64,000 bases of DNA from Sphaerospermopsis aphanizomenoides BCCUSP55 (GCF_001586785.1 NZ_LUFH02000017.1:1-64000); one strand, 5' to 3'; shown: positions 54,308 to 64,000, numbered from the stretch's first letter. Numbers and translations are program-made. Notes: generated from the sequence alone by a model not told the origin.

Positions 54308-55315
54308 TTATCTATTTTTCTTACCAACCCATTGTACTAATAGTACAGCACTAACATTAACAGCTAGAGTTAAAGCAAACAAAATCAATCCTAAATAACT
54401 TAATGATCCAATATGCAATCCTGGTTCTGCTTCAGCAAATTCATTGGCTAAAACAGCCGGAATTGTATAAGCTGGATCAAGTAAAGAGAGACTAATTTGG
54501 GCAGAATTACCAATCACCATTGTCACTGCCATTGTTTCACCAAGTGCGCGACCTAAAGCTAACATTGCCGCACTGACCATGCCCGAAAATCCTGCTGGTA
54601 ATAAGACGCGAAAAATTGTTTCCCAACGAGTGCCACCTAAAGCCATAGATGCGCTACGTAATTCTTTGGGAACAACCATTAAGACATCACGAGAAATAGC
54701 TGCCATTGTCGGCAAAATCATGATTGAGAGAATAATTCCCGCAGTTAACATATTATTTCCTGCGGGGTCTTGGGTATTAAATAATGGGATAAATTGAAAA
54801 GTGCTACCTAACCATTTTTCTAAGGGTTCTAAAATGGGAATAAATACAAATATTCCCCATAAACCGATAATGACACTGGGAATTGCCGCAATTAATTCAA
54901 CTACAAAAGCAATGCAGTTTCTAACTACTACTGGTAAAAAATCTTCACTCGTTACCAAGGCTACTGATATACCTATAGGTACAGTTAATAAAATAGCGAT
55001 CGCACTACTAATTAAAGTTCCGTAAATATAAGGTAATGCTCCAAAAATTTGATTCCCTGTGTCCCATTCTTGACTCCACAAAAAACCAAATCCGAATTTT
55101 TCAACTGCTGGTTGAGCTTCTTTAAAAATTACCCAAGTCATTACAACTAATATTGCCACAGTGATAGCAGCAAATAGATAAACTAAAAATGTAAATCCTT
55201 GATCAAATCGAAAATTGACTCCACCAATAGCCGTTAAGTTGATATTTTCATCACTTAAATTTAAGTGTTGTGATGAAGTGTGTTCGTTTGGTTCAAACGA
55301 GTTAGTCATAATCAA
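54308..55315 (-). CDS. pstC: Phosphate ABC transporter, permease PstC
   Basis: 335 residues. An N-terminal tail of about 37 residues, then six helices and the permease signature (VPKELRSASMALGGTRWETI) and SVIIGLWGIFVFIPILEPL. Partner of PstA. It starts 81 bp after the pstS stop, so both are in one operon. Confidence 0.94.
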   Translation of the reverse strand: MIMTNSFEPNEHTSSQHLNLSDENINLTAIGGVNFRFDQGFTFLVYLFAAITVAILVVMTWVIFKEAQPAVEKFGFGFLWSQEWDTGNQIFGALPYIYGTLISSAIAILLTVPIGISVALVTSEDFLPVVVRNCIAFVVELIAAIPSVIIGLWGIFVFIPILEPLEKWLGSTFQFIPLFNTQDPAGNNMLTAGIILSIMILPTMAAISRDVLMVVPKELRSASMALGGTRWETIFRVLLPAGFSGMVSAAMLALGRALGETMAVTMVIGNSAQISLSLLDPAYTIPAVLANEFAEAEPGLHIGSLSYLGLILFALTLAVNVSAVLLVQWVGKKNR

Positions 55316-55396
55316 TCAAAACAATTAGACGAGTTGATTAAAAGTAGAGTAGTTAATTACTACCCTACTAAAACAGATTGCAGAAAAGGTGAAAAA

Positions 55397-56437
55397 TTAT
55401 TTGACAGTGCTATTCACTGTTTGTAGGACGCGATTAACAACATCACTGGGAATTTTGGTGTAATTAAGGTCATCATTATATTGTTGACCATCTTTGAGTA
55501 CCCAGTTAATCCATTTCTTAATAGCATCAGCTTTCGATGGATTAGGATACTGCTTATAAACCATCATCCAAGTTAGACCAACAATAGGATAACCCTGTCC
55601 TGGATCTCCAACAAATACACGAAAGTTAGCTGGGAAAGTTACAGTTGATAAAGCCGCATTTGCAGTTGCTAAAGAAGGAGCAACAAATTCTCCTTTTTTA
55701 TTCTGCACTTCTGCTGATTTAAGTTTATTCTTGGTAGCGTAGTCATATTCAACATAACCAATCGAACCGGAAGTACGAGCTACTAAAGCAGCTACACCAG
55801 GATTTCCCTTGCCTTTCAAAACGTTGGGTAAAGTCCATCTTGGTGCAGTATTAGCGCCAATTCTGCCTTTAAAATAGCCACTAATAGCACTTAAGTGATT
55901 GGTAAAAATGAAAGTTGTACCACTACCATCAGCACGAACTACAAATTTAATTGGTTGATTTGGTAAATTCACACCTGGGTTATCAGCTTTAATTTGTGCA
56001 TCATTCCAGTTAGTAATTTGTCCAGAAAATATTGCTGGTAGAGTTTTACGAGACAATCTGAGTTTGCTAACTCCTGGTAAATTGTAAACTACAGAAACAG
56101 CACCACCCGCAGTAGGCACTAAGATGACACCATTTTTAACTTTGGCTATTTCATCATCTTTCATTGCTGCATCACTACCACCAAAATCTACAGTTCCAGC
56201 AATAGTTTGACGAATACCACCACCACTACCAATTGCTTGGTAATTAACTTTTAAATCGGGATATTTTTTCTTAACTTCACGTGCATAACGTTCATACAAA
56301 GGAGCAGGAAATGTTGCTCCTGCACCATTCAAAGTTTCAGCTTGAGCAATTACTGTCAAAACTGGACTAAGTGCAACAGCCCCAGTCACCACTGAAGTGA
56401 CAACGACGCGATTTAAAATATTGGACAAAAAGCTCAT
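55397..56437 (-). CDS. pstS: Phosphate-binding protein PstS
   Basis: 346 residues. A Sec signal peptide (about 1-33, ending IAQAET) leads to a periplasmic phosphate-binding protein with SGGG motifs in YQAIGSGGGIRQTIAGTVDF and the GSGTTF binding loop (VRADGSGTTFIF). First gene of the pst operon, preceded by a Pho-box-like array; expression should rise under phosphate limitation through SphR/PhoB. Confidence 0.95.
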   Translation of the reverse strand: MSFLSNILNRVVVTSVVTGAVALSPVLTVIAQAETLNGAGATFPAPLYERYAREVKKKYPDLKVNYQAIGSGGGIRQTIAGTVDFGGSDAAMKDDEIAKVKNGVILVPTAGGAVSVVYNLPGVSKLRLSRKTLPAIFSGQITNWNDAQIKADNPGVNLPNQPIKFVVRADGSGTTFIFTNHLSAISGYFKGRIGANTAPRWTLPNVLKGKGNPGVAALVARTSGSIGYVEYDYATKNKLKSAEVQNKKGEFVAPSLATANAALSTVTFPANFRVFVGDPGQGYPIVGLTWMMVYKQYPNPSKADAIKKWINWVLKDGQQYNDDLNYTKIPSDVVNRVLQTVNSTVK

Positions 56438-56879
56438 ACTACCTCTTATTTAAGGAATATTTTCCTGACAGAATTACAGCCTTAAATAAAGTTCATACTT
56501 GGTGATTAATATGAAATTAATAACAGTTAAAGAAGATGTTAAACTATGTTTAAAATTATTCCTGAAGGAATAGTGATTTTATTCACCAATTGATGTTAAT
56601 TGTGTGAGTTTAAGAAAATTCATTCTTGGCGATCGCACCAACTGATACGCAAATATTTACGTGCTTAAATATACCAAATGCTGTTGAGGATGATAGGAAA
56701 TCAGAGGTAATGGCAAAAAATTTCTGACCAAGAAATACACAAAAAATATTAGTTTCAGGGTTTGTGCGACCACCGTTTCTGTTAACTTAATCTAAATATC
56801 TGGTAATTTTTCAAGGCTTCCCGACGGGAGTGTTGATGATCACCAGCACAATTGATTGAATATTAAAACCTTTCCAGTT
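56438..56879. other. Divergent promoter gap of pstS and lysC
   Basis: 442 bp. It holds the Pho-box-like array (56524-56554), a HIP1 site (about 56630) and an AT-rich stretch. No gene. Confidence 0.55.
56524..56554 (-). promoter_or_regulatory. Pho-box-like direct repeats upstream of pstS
   Basis: On the minus strand TTTAAAC, TTTAACA and TTTAACT, spaced 11 and 12 bp apart, about 87-117 bp upstream of the pstS start. Cyanobacterial Pho boxes consist of such 8-bp repeats with 3-bp spacers bound by SphR (PhoB). Confidence 0.65.
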
Positions 56880-58679
56880 ATGGCGCTCATAGTTCAAAAA
56901 TACGGTGGTACATCTGTTGGTTCTGTGGAACGTATCCAAGCGGTTGCCCAGCGGGTTGACAAAACTGTACAAGCAGGCAATTCCGTTGTCGTCGTCGTTT
57001 CCGCAATGGGAAAAACCACCGATGGACTGGTAAAACTAGCTAATGAAATCTCTAAAACTCCTAACCGTCGGGAAATGGATATGCTGCTTTCCACTGGGGA
57101 GCAAGTCACCATTGCTTTACTGAGTATGGCATTGCAGGAAATTGGGCAACCTGCTATTTCTATGACTGGCGCTCAAGTAGGAATTGTGACTGAAGCTGAA
57201 CACACCCGCGCTCGGATTTTGCATATTGAAACTGAGCGATTGATGGGGCAGATAAAGGCAGGTAAAGTTGTTGTGGTGGCTGGTTTTCAAGGTATATCTA
57301 ACACCACGGAAATGGAAATTACCACTTTGGGGCGTGGTGGTTCTGATACTTCCGCAGTGGCTTTAGCCGCAGCATTAGGAGCAAATTTTTGTGAAATTTA
57401 TACAGATGTGCCAGGGATTTTAACTACAGATCCGCGCCTTGTACCAGAAGCGCAGTTGATGACAGAAATCACCTGTGATGAAATGCTGGAATTAGCTAGT
57501 TTGGGTGCGAAAGTATTACATCCCCGTGCAGTGGAAATTGCCAGAAATTACGGTGTGCCTTTGGTGGTACGCTCCAGCTGGACTGATCAACCAGGGACTT
57601 GGGTAACAACTTCCAGAACTCAAGAGCGATCGCTTGTCAATTTAGAATTAGCTCGTCCTGTGGATGCGGTAGAATTTGACATAGACCAGGCGAAATTGTC
57701 TTTGTTGCGTGTACCAGATCAGCCCGGTGTAGCAGCGCGGTTATTTGGTGAGATTTCCCATCAAAATGTCGATGTGGATTTGATTATTCAGTCAATTCAT
57801 GAAGGTAATACTAATGATATTGCTTTTACCGTAAATACACCAATATTAAAACGAGCAGAAGCCGTAGCAGCCGCTATTGCCCCAGCTTTGCGAAATCAAC
57901 CTAATTCTGATGAAGCTGAAGTGTTAGTAGAAACAGACACAGCTAAAGTCAGTATTTCCGGGGCGGGAATGATTGGTCGTCCTGGTGTAGCTGCGAAGAT
58001 GTTTAGCACTTTAGCGGAGGCTGGGGTAAATATTCAAATGATTTCCACCAGTGAAGTGAAAGTGAGTTGCTTGGTAGATGCAGGAGATTGCGATCGCGCC
58101 ATTGTTGCACTTTGTAGAGCTTTTGAAATCAATGCGTCTCCGGCGGTTCTCTCTTCCCCAACTCCCGAATCTCCCGCAGTGCGTGGTGTGGCTTTAGACA
58201 TGAATCAATCGCGGTTAGCAATTCGCCAAGTTCCAGATAAACCAGGGATGGCGGCGAAATTGTTTGGATTATTGGCAGAATATAATATTAGCGTTGATAT
58301 GATTATTCAATCCCAACGCTGTCGGGTAGTTGATGGTATAGCACGTCGGGATATTGCCTTTACTGTAGCTAGAATGGATGCAGAAAACGCCCAAAAGAAA
58401 TTAACTGAAGTCGCGGATCAGTTAGGATGGGGTGAAGTAGTTTTGGATAGTGCGATCGCCAAAGTCAGTATTGTTGGTTCTGGGATGGTTGGACAACCAG
58501 GAATAGCAGCAAAAATGTTTACAGCTTTAGCAGCAAATAAAATTAACATCCAAATGATTGCAACTTCAGAAATTAAAATTAGTTGCGTTGTTGCACAAGA
58601 TGAAGGTGTGAAAGCTTTGCAAGTTATTCATGCAGCTTTTGGTTTAGCTGGCAGCGAAAAATTTGTAGTGCCAGCTTAA
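56880..58679 (+). CDS. lysC: Aspartate kinase, cyanobacterial type
   Basis: 599 residues from the ATG at 56880 (MALIVQKYGGTSVGS); an in-frame ATG at 56856 adds eight residues of less typical sequence. The kinase domain (about 1-250) has KYGGTS, SVEFIK-like KVLHPRAVEIAR and the DPR aspartate-binding text TTDPRLVPEA. Two pairs of ACT domains follow (about 265-440 and 440-599), recognisable as four RVPDQPGVAA/GAGMIGRPGVAA-like repeats, which bind Lys and Thr for feedback inhibition. It makes aspartyl phosphate for Lys, Thr and Met. Confidence 0.95.
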   Translation: MALIVQKYGGTSVGSVERIQAVAQRVDKTVQAGNSVVVVVSAMGKTTDGLVKLANEISKTPNRREMDMLLSTGEQVTIALLSMALQEIGQPAISMTGAQVGIVTEAEHTRARILHIETERLMGQIKAGKVVVVAGFQGISNTTEMEITTLGRGGSDTSAVALAAALGANFCEIYTDVPGILTTDPRLVPEAQLMTEITCDEMLELASLGAKVLHPRAVEIARNYGVPLVVRSSWTDQPGTWVTTSRTQERSLVNLELARPVDAVEFDIDQAKLSLLRVPDQPGVAARLFGEISHQNVDVDLIIQSIHEGNTNDIAFTVNTPILKRAEAVAAAIAPALRNQPNSDEAEVLVETDTAKVSISGAGMIGRPGVAAKMFSTLAEAGVNIQMISTSEVKVSCLVDAGDCDRAIVALCRAFEINASPAVLSSPTPESPAVRGVALDMNQSRLAIRQVPDKPGMAAKLFGLLAEYNISVDMIIQSQRCRVVDGIARRDIAFTVARMDAENAQKKLTEVADQLGWGEVVLDSAIAKVSIVGSGMVGQPGIAAKMFTALAANKINIQMIATSEIKISCVVAQDEGVKALQVIHAAFGLAGSEKFVVPA

Positions 58680-58750
58680 AAATAGCAACCGTTATTAGGG
58701 GTGGCACTTTCGCTGTTGGCAACAGTATTGATTTTGTTGGTTCACATCGT

Positions 58751-58785
58751 TGACACTCTCGGTGTCTTTAGCTCTGAGAGTGTCA
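58751..58785. terminator. Hairpin between convergent genes
   Basis: TGACACTCTC, a 15-nt loop, GAGAGTGTCA: a perfect 10-bp stem ending exactly where the convergent response regulator gene's stop codon begins (58786). No long T-run on either side, so its strength as a terminator is uncertain. Confidence 0.55.
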
Positions 58786-59499
58786 CTACCCCAGTAATTT
58801 GTAATTTCGGAGCAATTTTGTATTTTCCGCCGTTAGTAATTCCTGTAAGCTATCTATCTCATTCAATATATCGAGTTCTTGGGTGTATGCTTCCTTTAAA
58901 ATTGACAAATATTTTTCCCGGTCTTGTTCATCTTTAGCCTGTCTAAGCATAGAAATTGCCATATTAATACTAGAAAGCGGATTGCGTAAGTCCTGGGAGA
59001 TTTTATCTAACAATTTTCCTCGAATTTGTGCCAGTTGCTGAGAGTTTTGCAATTCAGTCCGATTTTTTTTCATTTCCTGTTGGAGTGTTTCCGTTTTTTG
59101 GGACTCTTTCAGATAAGCTTGATTTAATAATGAATTTCGTTCCAAACGTGCTTCGACAGCGTGTAAAATTTCAGCCGACTCAAAAGGTTTAGAAATGTAA
59201 TCATCAGCACCTAGATCCATACCCTGACGGAAATCATGGCGTTCTGCTTTAGCCGTCAGGAAAATTAGAGGGATATTCGCAGTCCTAGGTTCTCGTCGCA
59301 GTTCTGTTAACACTTCATAGCCATTTAGCTCTGGCATCATAATGTCACAAAGAATCAAATCAGGATGTTTGGTTTTAGCTAACTGCAAGCCCATTTTCCC
59401 GTCTGTGGCAGTAATAACTGAGAATTCCGACAGTTCCAAAATTTCTCGAAGATTTAATAAAATTTGAATTTCATCTTCAATCACTAGAATTAAGCTCAT
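58786..59499 (-). CDS. Response regulator with DHp-like domain lacking the phospho-His
   Basis: 237 residues. The receiver domain is normal: acidic pair in IEDE, D52 (ILCDIMMPELNG) and K in ISKPFE. A coiled linker (about 120-155) leads to a DHp-like helix with KISQDLRNPLSSI: where histidine kinases have (S)HDLRNPL, here Q169 replaces the phospho-acceptor His. No catalytic domain follows. Possible role: a phospho-sink or dimerisation partner. It follows the kinase gene by 22 bp in the same unit. Confidence 0.85.
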   Translation of the reverse strand: MSLILVIEDEIQILLNLREILELSEFSVITATDGKMGLQLAKTKHPDLILCDIMMPELNGYEVLTELRREPRTANIPLIFLTAKAERHDFRQGMDLGADDYISKPFESAEILHAVEARLERNSLLNQAYLKESQKTETLQQEMKKNRTELQNSQQLAQIRGKLLDKISQDLRNPLSSINMAISMLRQAKDEQDREKYLSILKEAYTQELDILNEIDSLQELLTAENTKLLRNYKLLG

Positions 59500-59521
59500 A
59501 ACTGGGCTACCTAATATAGAC

Positions 59522-62500
59522 TTACCTATCAGTATTGTTGGCGATATCCGGCAAAAAAATCACAGATTGTAAGGGAATTGTCACAATAAAAGTTGTCCCC
59601 ACTCCCTCGTCACTATTTACAGTAATTGACCCCTTGTGTAAATCAATACACTTGGCTACGATTGATAACCCTAAACCTGTACCGTGAATGTTGCCTACAT
59701 TTCTGGCGCGGTGAAAAGATTCAAACAGTTGATCTATGTCTGCTTCGGGAATACCAATACCTTGGTCTTGAATACTAAAAATTACATTTGACTCTGTAAT
59801 ATTCAGGTCGAAGTTAATTGTAGCACTATGAGGTGAATACTTAATAGCATTGGAAAGCAAATTGATCACAATTTGCCGTAGTAGTTTTTTATCTAAATTT
59901 CCAATTACACTAACTTGGGAATTACTAGAAAAAACAATAGTGTGATTTGGCGCACTCAATTGTATTTCCTCGCTTAACTTATGGAAGAAAGTGATTAAAT
60001 CTAAAGGAGCAGGTTCAAAAGCTAATTTGCCATTTTCCGCTTTGTTAATTAATAAAATATCATCTAATAATTGTGTTGTGTGTTTGACATAGGTTTGAAT
60101 ACAGTCTAAGTGTTTTTCCTTTCTTGCGTCGTCGAGCTTATGCCCAAAATCTTTTAAAATTCCCACGGAAGAAGAAATTACAGCTAAAGGTGTGCGGAAC
60201 TCATGGGAAGTCATAGATACAAACCGGGACTTGAGTTCACCGAGTTCTTTTTCTCGTTCCAAGGCTTTGTGAATTTCCTGTTCGGCTCGTTTACGTTCGG
60301 TAATATCGGTTGAAACTCCGAGAGTGTGATAGGCTTTGCCATCAGCAGCTATTAAAGGAGATTTGATAAATTGGAAGTAGCGAGTTGCCCCAGTAGCAGT
60401 GATGATCATTCTTTCCGGTATGGTATGAGATTGTAATGTTGTCATCACTTGCTGATTTATTGATTGGTAGTATGCTACCTCATCAAGATTAGGATTGAAA
60501 TCTGCCTCAGTTTTACCAATTAATTCTTCAACAGTTGTTCCATAAATCTCTGCGAAAGCTTGATTAGCTAGAATAAATCTGCCTTCCCCATCTTTGACAA
60601 AAATGAGATTGGGATTGGTGTCAATAACCTGGCGGAGAAAATGTTGACTTTGCTCAAGAGCGACTGCGGCTTCTTTGCTCTTGGTAATATCTTCAGCAAT
60701 ACCCACTACTCGAACAACGGCTCCAGTTTCATCCTGGATGGGGAAAGCTTGATCACGAATCCAACGCATTGATCCGTCAGGCCGAATAATCCGATATTCA
60801 ATATCAAATCCATATTTTTTATTTGCTACTGCGTTAATTAACTTTTCCCGATCTTTTGGGTGTACACTCTCTACAAAAGAGATGGGATTTTCATAGAGAC
60901 TTTCACAGGAGCGACCCCAAATTTCTTCATAAGCAGGGCTGATATAGAGGATTTCCGATTGTTCTGGGTCAGTTATCCAGAAAACTTGATGTAAATTTTC
61001 TGCCAGTTGACGGAACTTTTGTTCACTTTCTTGGAGGGCAGATTCTGCCTGTTTGCGATCTGTAATATCTTTACGGATAGATAAATACTGCCAAGGTGTG
61101 CCACTATGATCTAGAAAAGGAACGATAGTGGAATCTACCCAATAGTCAGTTCCATCCTTAGCTCGATTTTTGATTTCTCCACGCCAAACTTGGCCTTTGG
61201 TAATAGTTGACCACAGGTTTTGAAAATATTCTTGGGAATGATAACCAGAATTAAGGATGCGATGGTTGCTACCAATTAGTTCTGCTTTGGAATATTGGGA
61301 AATTTCACAAAAATTATCGTTGGCATAGGTAATATTGCCTTGGGGGTCTGTAATGGCAACAATGGCAGATTGATCTAAAGCATATTTGAAGTCTGACAAT
61401 TCGTGAAGTAACTTCTGTAGTTTTGCTTCTGCTTGTTTACTTTCAGTAATATCCCGACAAACACAAATTAACTCCCCATCTTTAGTTAGAGTTAGTGATA
61501 CTTCTTCATTAAAAATACTCCCATCACGTCGCCTTGCTGTTGCTTCGCCCCGCCAGTAACCAGCTTGACTGAGAATCGGAAACACCTCACTTTCAAAACG
61601 GACTAATTCCTCTGGATAATATAGTTCTCGCCAGGATTTACCAATTAATTGTTCGGCGCTATTATATCCAAAAATTTCCAGATGAGCCTTATTTAAATAT
61701 AGATATTTATCATTATGAAGAATGGCAATACCATCAATAGTTGATTCAATAGTTGCTAACTGGTTTTGCAGTTTTTGTTCAACTCGTTGACGTTCGTTAA
61801 TTTCTAGTAATAAATCTTGATTAATCTGCTGTAATTCTGCGGTACGTTCAGCTACACGATTTTCTAACTCCTCATTCAGTTTTTTCAGAATAATTTCTGC
61901 TTGCTGACGTTCTAGTAGTTCCTTTTGTGCTTCTTGATAAAGTTGAGATTGTTGAATAGCAATCACAATTTGGGTTGATACTTTTTCTAGTAATTCAGCT
62001 TCTGCCGATTCCCAATATCGTGGTTTATGGCATTGATGAGCGCACAGTAAACCCCAAAGCTGATGATGATAAATAATTGGTACAATCAAATTGGCGCGAA
62101 TGTTTGCTGTTTCTAAAAGCTGGATATGACAATCAGTAAGCCCAGAAGTATAAATATCTTCTATCCTTCGCACCCGGCCATTAAGATAGGGTTCTAGCCA
62201 ACGCTCTGCAAAGCATGAATCATCAATCACACGACCGAGAATAGATGTGATGTGTGGTAATAGGGACTCAGCCACAATTTTTCCAGACACTAATGATTTA
62301 AACTGGTATATTATGACTCTATCTGTTTTCAAATACTCCCGAATTTCCGAGACAGTAGTTTGTAGAATAAACTCTATATCCTTAGATTTTTGAACCTTTT
62401 GAGAGAGATTAGCCAGAAGTCTGTCTGAATTTGTTTGTTGTTTTAATTGTTTAGTCCGTTCTTGAATTTGTATCTCTAGTTCTGTATTTTGCTTTTGCAA

Positions 62501-63427
62501 GATCTCCACTTTTTCTGCTTCTAATTGATCAATTTTTTCCTGTAAAAGATTAACAGTTTCATACATCGCTAGTGGGTCAAGAGAATAAAGTATATTGGTT
62601 TGGGTGACAATTCCTAGTAATTCATTGCGATCGCTCACTACTACTAAACGTCTAATGTGCCGCTGTTGCATTTGTTGATGAGCTTCCCACAAAGATTGCT
62701 GAGGAGACATAGAAAACAAAGGTGTACTCATCACAATATGAGCTTGAATTTCTAAAATATCTAAGGACAAAGACCGTATTTGCACAATATCTCTTTCTGT
62801 GACAATGCCTATCACTTGGGAATCTGATTCTGTAATCACCACACAACTAACAGAATATTCTGCCATTAATCGTGCTAACTCTAATACAGATGTTGTTGAT
62901 GGTGCTTTGATCACTTGAGAAGTCATAACTTCCCCAATAGTGCGGATTTTTAACAAATCAGCAGCTTGTAGTAATTGACGAACTGTTGCTGGTGTAACTA
63001 ATCCTATTAAATCGTCTTGTTCATCTACAACAACTAGATGGCGAGTTTTGTATTGACGAAACAAATTTAGAACCACAAAAATATTAGTAAATTTTGATTT
63101 TTTAATAGTTACTGGATTCTGAATCATTACTTCTGCCAATGTTGCTTGCTCTAGATTCAAACCCAATGCTGTAGATCTGACAATATCCCTTTCTGTGAAG
63201 ATGCCAATTAATTTTTTGTTTTGAACTACTAGAACACAACTGGCTTGTTCTACAGAATTGATCAGATTAGCATCTGATTGCACTAATGCTAAGGTGAGAT
63301 GACAAGTTTCCCGAACTTGACTCATTAATCGGATAGCTTCAATTACGGGAGTTGAGCCAGGAAGTGTTAAAGGAGTATTGAGAATGGTTTTCTCGATATC
63401 TGAGCTAGAAAAAGATTTTGTGTCCAT
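59522..63427 (-). CDS. CBS/GAF/PAS hybrid-type sensor histidine kinase
   Basis: 1301 residues, apparently soluble. Four CBS motifs (about 10-290, two Bateman pairs, with GIFTERDIVRSTALGLNLE and GIVTERDIVQIRSLSLD) may sense adenine nucleotides. A GAF/phytochrome-like unit (about 340-500, DSCFAERWLEPYLNGRVRRI, then LICAHQCHKPRYWE) has the CHQC-like H-Q-C-H text of chromophore-binding GAFs but no clear bilin Cys could be fixed. Four PAS/PAC units follow. The kinase core has H1075 in SHEFRTP, N-box NLLSNAIKYSP, DQGIGIP and GTGLGLSIV. Paired with the response regulator downstream. Confidence 0.9.
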   Translation of the reverse strand: MDTKSFSSSDIEKTILNTPLTLPGSTPVIEAIRLMSQVRETCHLTLALVQSDANLINSVEQASCVLVVQNKKLIGIFTERDIVRSTALGLNLEQATLAEVMIQNPVTIKKSKFTNIFVVLNLFRQYKTRHLVVVDEQDDLIGLVTPATVRQLLQAADLLKIRTIGEVMTSQVIKAPSTTSVLELARLMAEYSVSCVVITESDSQVIGIVTERDIVQIRSLSLDILEIQAHIVMSTPLFSMSPQQSLWEAHQQMQQRHIRRLVVVSDRNELLGIVTQTNILYSLDPLAMYETVNLLQEKIDQLEAEKVEILQKQNTELEIQIQERTKQLKQQTNSDRLLANLSQKVQKSKDIEFILQTTVSEIREYLKTDRVIIYQFKSLVSGKIVAESLLPHITSILGRVIDDSCFAERWLEPYLNGRVRRIEDIYTSGLTDCHIQLLETANIRANLIVPIIYHHQLWGLLCAHQCHKPRYWESAEAELLEKVSTQIVIAIQQSQLYQEAQKELLERQQAEIILKKLNEELENRVAERTAELQQINQDLLLEINERQRVEQKLQNQLATIESTIDGIAILHNDKYLYLNKAHLEIFGYNSAEQLIGKSWRELYYPEELVRFESEVFPILSQAGYWRGEATARRRDGSIFNEEVSLTLTKDGELICVCRDITESKQAEAKLQKLLHELSDFKYALDQSAIVAITDPQGNITYANDNFCEISQYSKAELIGSNHRILNSGYHSQEYFQNLWSTITKGQVWRGEIKNRAKDGTDYWVDSTIVPFLDHSGTPWQYLSIRKDITDRKQAESALQESEQKFRQLAENLHQVFWITDPEQSEILYISPAYEEIWGRSCESLYENPISFVESVHPKDREKLINAVANKKYGFDIEYRIIRPDGSMRWIRDQAFPIQDETGAVVRVVGIAEDITKSKEAAVALEQSQHFLRQVIDTNPNLIFVKDGEGRFILANQAFAEIYGTTVEELIGKTEADFNPNLDEVAYYQSINQQVMTTLQSHTIPERMIITATGATRYFQFIKSPLIAADGKAYHTLGVSTDITERKRAEQEIHKALEREKELGELKSRFVSMTSHEFRTPLAVISSSVGILKDFGHKLDDARKEKHLDCIQTYVKHTTQLLDDILLINKAENGKLAFEPAPLDLITFFHKLSEEIQLSAPNHTIVFSSNSQVSVIGNLDKKLLRQIVINLLSNAIKYSPHSATINFDLNITESNVIFSIQDQGIGIPEADIDQLFESFHRARNVGNIHGTGLGLSIVAKCIDLHKGSITVNSDEGVGTTFIVTIPLQSVIFLPDIANNTDR

Positions 63428-64000
63428 ATTTTGTAATCATCTCCGAATGTTTTATAATTAGGGGTTGATTTAAGATTGAGGAACAGTGTAAATTTGTGCT
63501 TATTTTTGGTTTTAATCATGTATACAACACACGATTTAGGATTCTTTAGGCATGAAAGTAATAGATATATTAATCCTATTTGTTTTTTGTGAAAGTGTCC
63601 TGCACTTTGGTATATTAATTATGAATTTCCACATCTTGATATAAAGTGAATTTATGCATACTCAAAAACAATCAATAGCAAATTAACGGAGAAAATTACA
63701 AATGCACAAATGCTTGTTCACCTGCTTTAAAATTTAGCACATTAGATAAGATGTCATGTAAATACAAGTCAAAGGAATTCAGCAAGAGCTAGATTGTCTA
63801 GTTCAAATTAATGAGAACTACAGCCCCTGTGTAGATAAAATAGCTGTGATGCTGCACGGCTATAGGCTTGTTAAAAACCGTTAATTTCTACAACAATCCA
63901 TTAATTAACAGAATCAACAGCATCCAATTCGCCGTTAGATCAATTCTAAGGAAGGGACTTTGGAAACTTTACCTGAGTGCGCCAATATTTTAATAGTTGA
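63428..64000. other. Gene-free right edge
   Basis: 573 bp upstream of the kinase gene. AT-rich with no supportable gene on either strand; the kinase promoter must lie here, but no strong consensus pair was identified. Confidence 0.5.

Noticed and set aside
57000-58679. Lysine riboswitch ahead of lysC
   Set aside because: No L-box-like structure in the leader and this class is not expected in cyanobacteria.
59522-63427. Functional phytochrome
   Set aside because: The GAF unit resembles chromophore-binding GAFs but I cannot fix a bilin-attaching cysteine, and no PHY domain follows.

Overview
The window is chromosomal DNA from a filamentous, very probably heterocyst-forming cyanobacterium (Nostocales: Nostoc, Anabaena, Calothrix or a relative). 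Three things point there. The octamer GCGATCGC (HIP1) occurs about 35 times. Many short tandem repeats of 7 to 9 bp (STRRs) fill the gaps. The gene content is cyanobacterial: a short RNase E with its arginine-rich tail, a CpcT phycobilin lyase, DUF1830, DUF1997, DUF2470, DUF4079 and DUF4330 proteins, a RppA/RppB-like two-component pair and a PrcA-like protease. No rRNA, CRISPR array, complete insertion sequence or prophage is seen. There is one tRNA, tRNA-Cys(GCA).

Layout. 0-7.5 kb: a DUF1997 protein, then the rne-rnhB operon with a long structured leader, and a large radical SAM/DUF2344 fusion protein. 8-10.7 kb: small conserved proteins, ClpS, a CPBP membrane protease and a small exported protein. 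10.7-15.6 kb: a DICT/HD-like protein with a pentapeptide-repeat protein and a possible 33-residue membrane peptide, then a second radical SAM protein and a DUF1830 protein. 15.8-27.5 kb: a multi-PAS diguanylate cyclase, a DUF4079 membrane protein, a RppA/RppB-like pair, a MATE-like exporter coupled to a SbnA-like PLP enzyme, a PH-like membrane protein, an ABC ATPase and an OmpR-family regulator. 28-42 kb: housekeeping genes, including a Grx4-BolA pair, a subtilisin-like protease, a WecG-type glycosyltransferase, ftsE, an M48 protease, a PPP-type phosphatase, a DUF2470 protein and sdhA.

43.1-51.1 kb is an island on the minus strand. It holds a type I restriction-modification locus (hsdM, hsdS, hsdR) into which a ParD-ParE-antitoxin triad and a DUF6883/DUF4926 pair are inserted. 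hsdM carries a frameshift and hsdS carries three in-frame stop codons with no frameshift, while hsdR is open. I see no HIP1 site between about 42.13 and 51.68 kb, the longest such gap in the window, which supports horizontal acquisition. 51.2-64 kb: tRNA-Cys, cpcT, the pstSCAB phosphate operon with a Pho-box-like array, an aspartate kinase with four ACT domains, and a CBS/GAF/PAS hybrid-type histidine kinase followed by a response regulator whose DHp-like helix has Gln where the phospho-accepting His should be.

The gaps carry at least three kinds of small elements with terminal inverted repeats (about 93-98, 113 and 154-171 bp), a 72-bp palindromic element, several STRR tracts that touch start or stop codons, and two remnants of truncated genes. 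The best candidates for unusual biology are the decaying restriction locus with its nested toxin-antitoxin cargo, the SbnA-like/exporter pair, and the places where STRRs have entered coding sequence.
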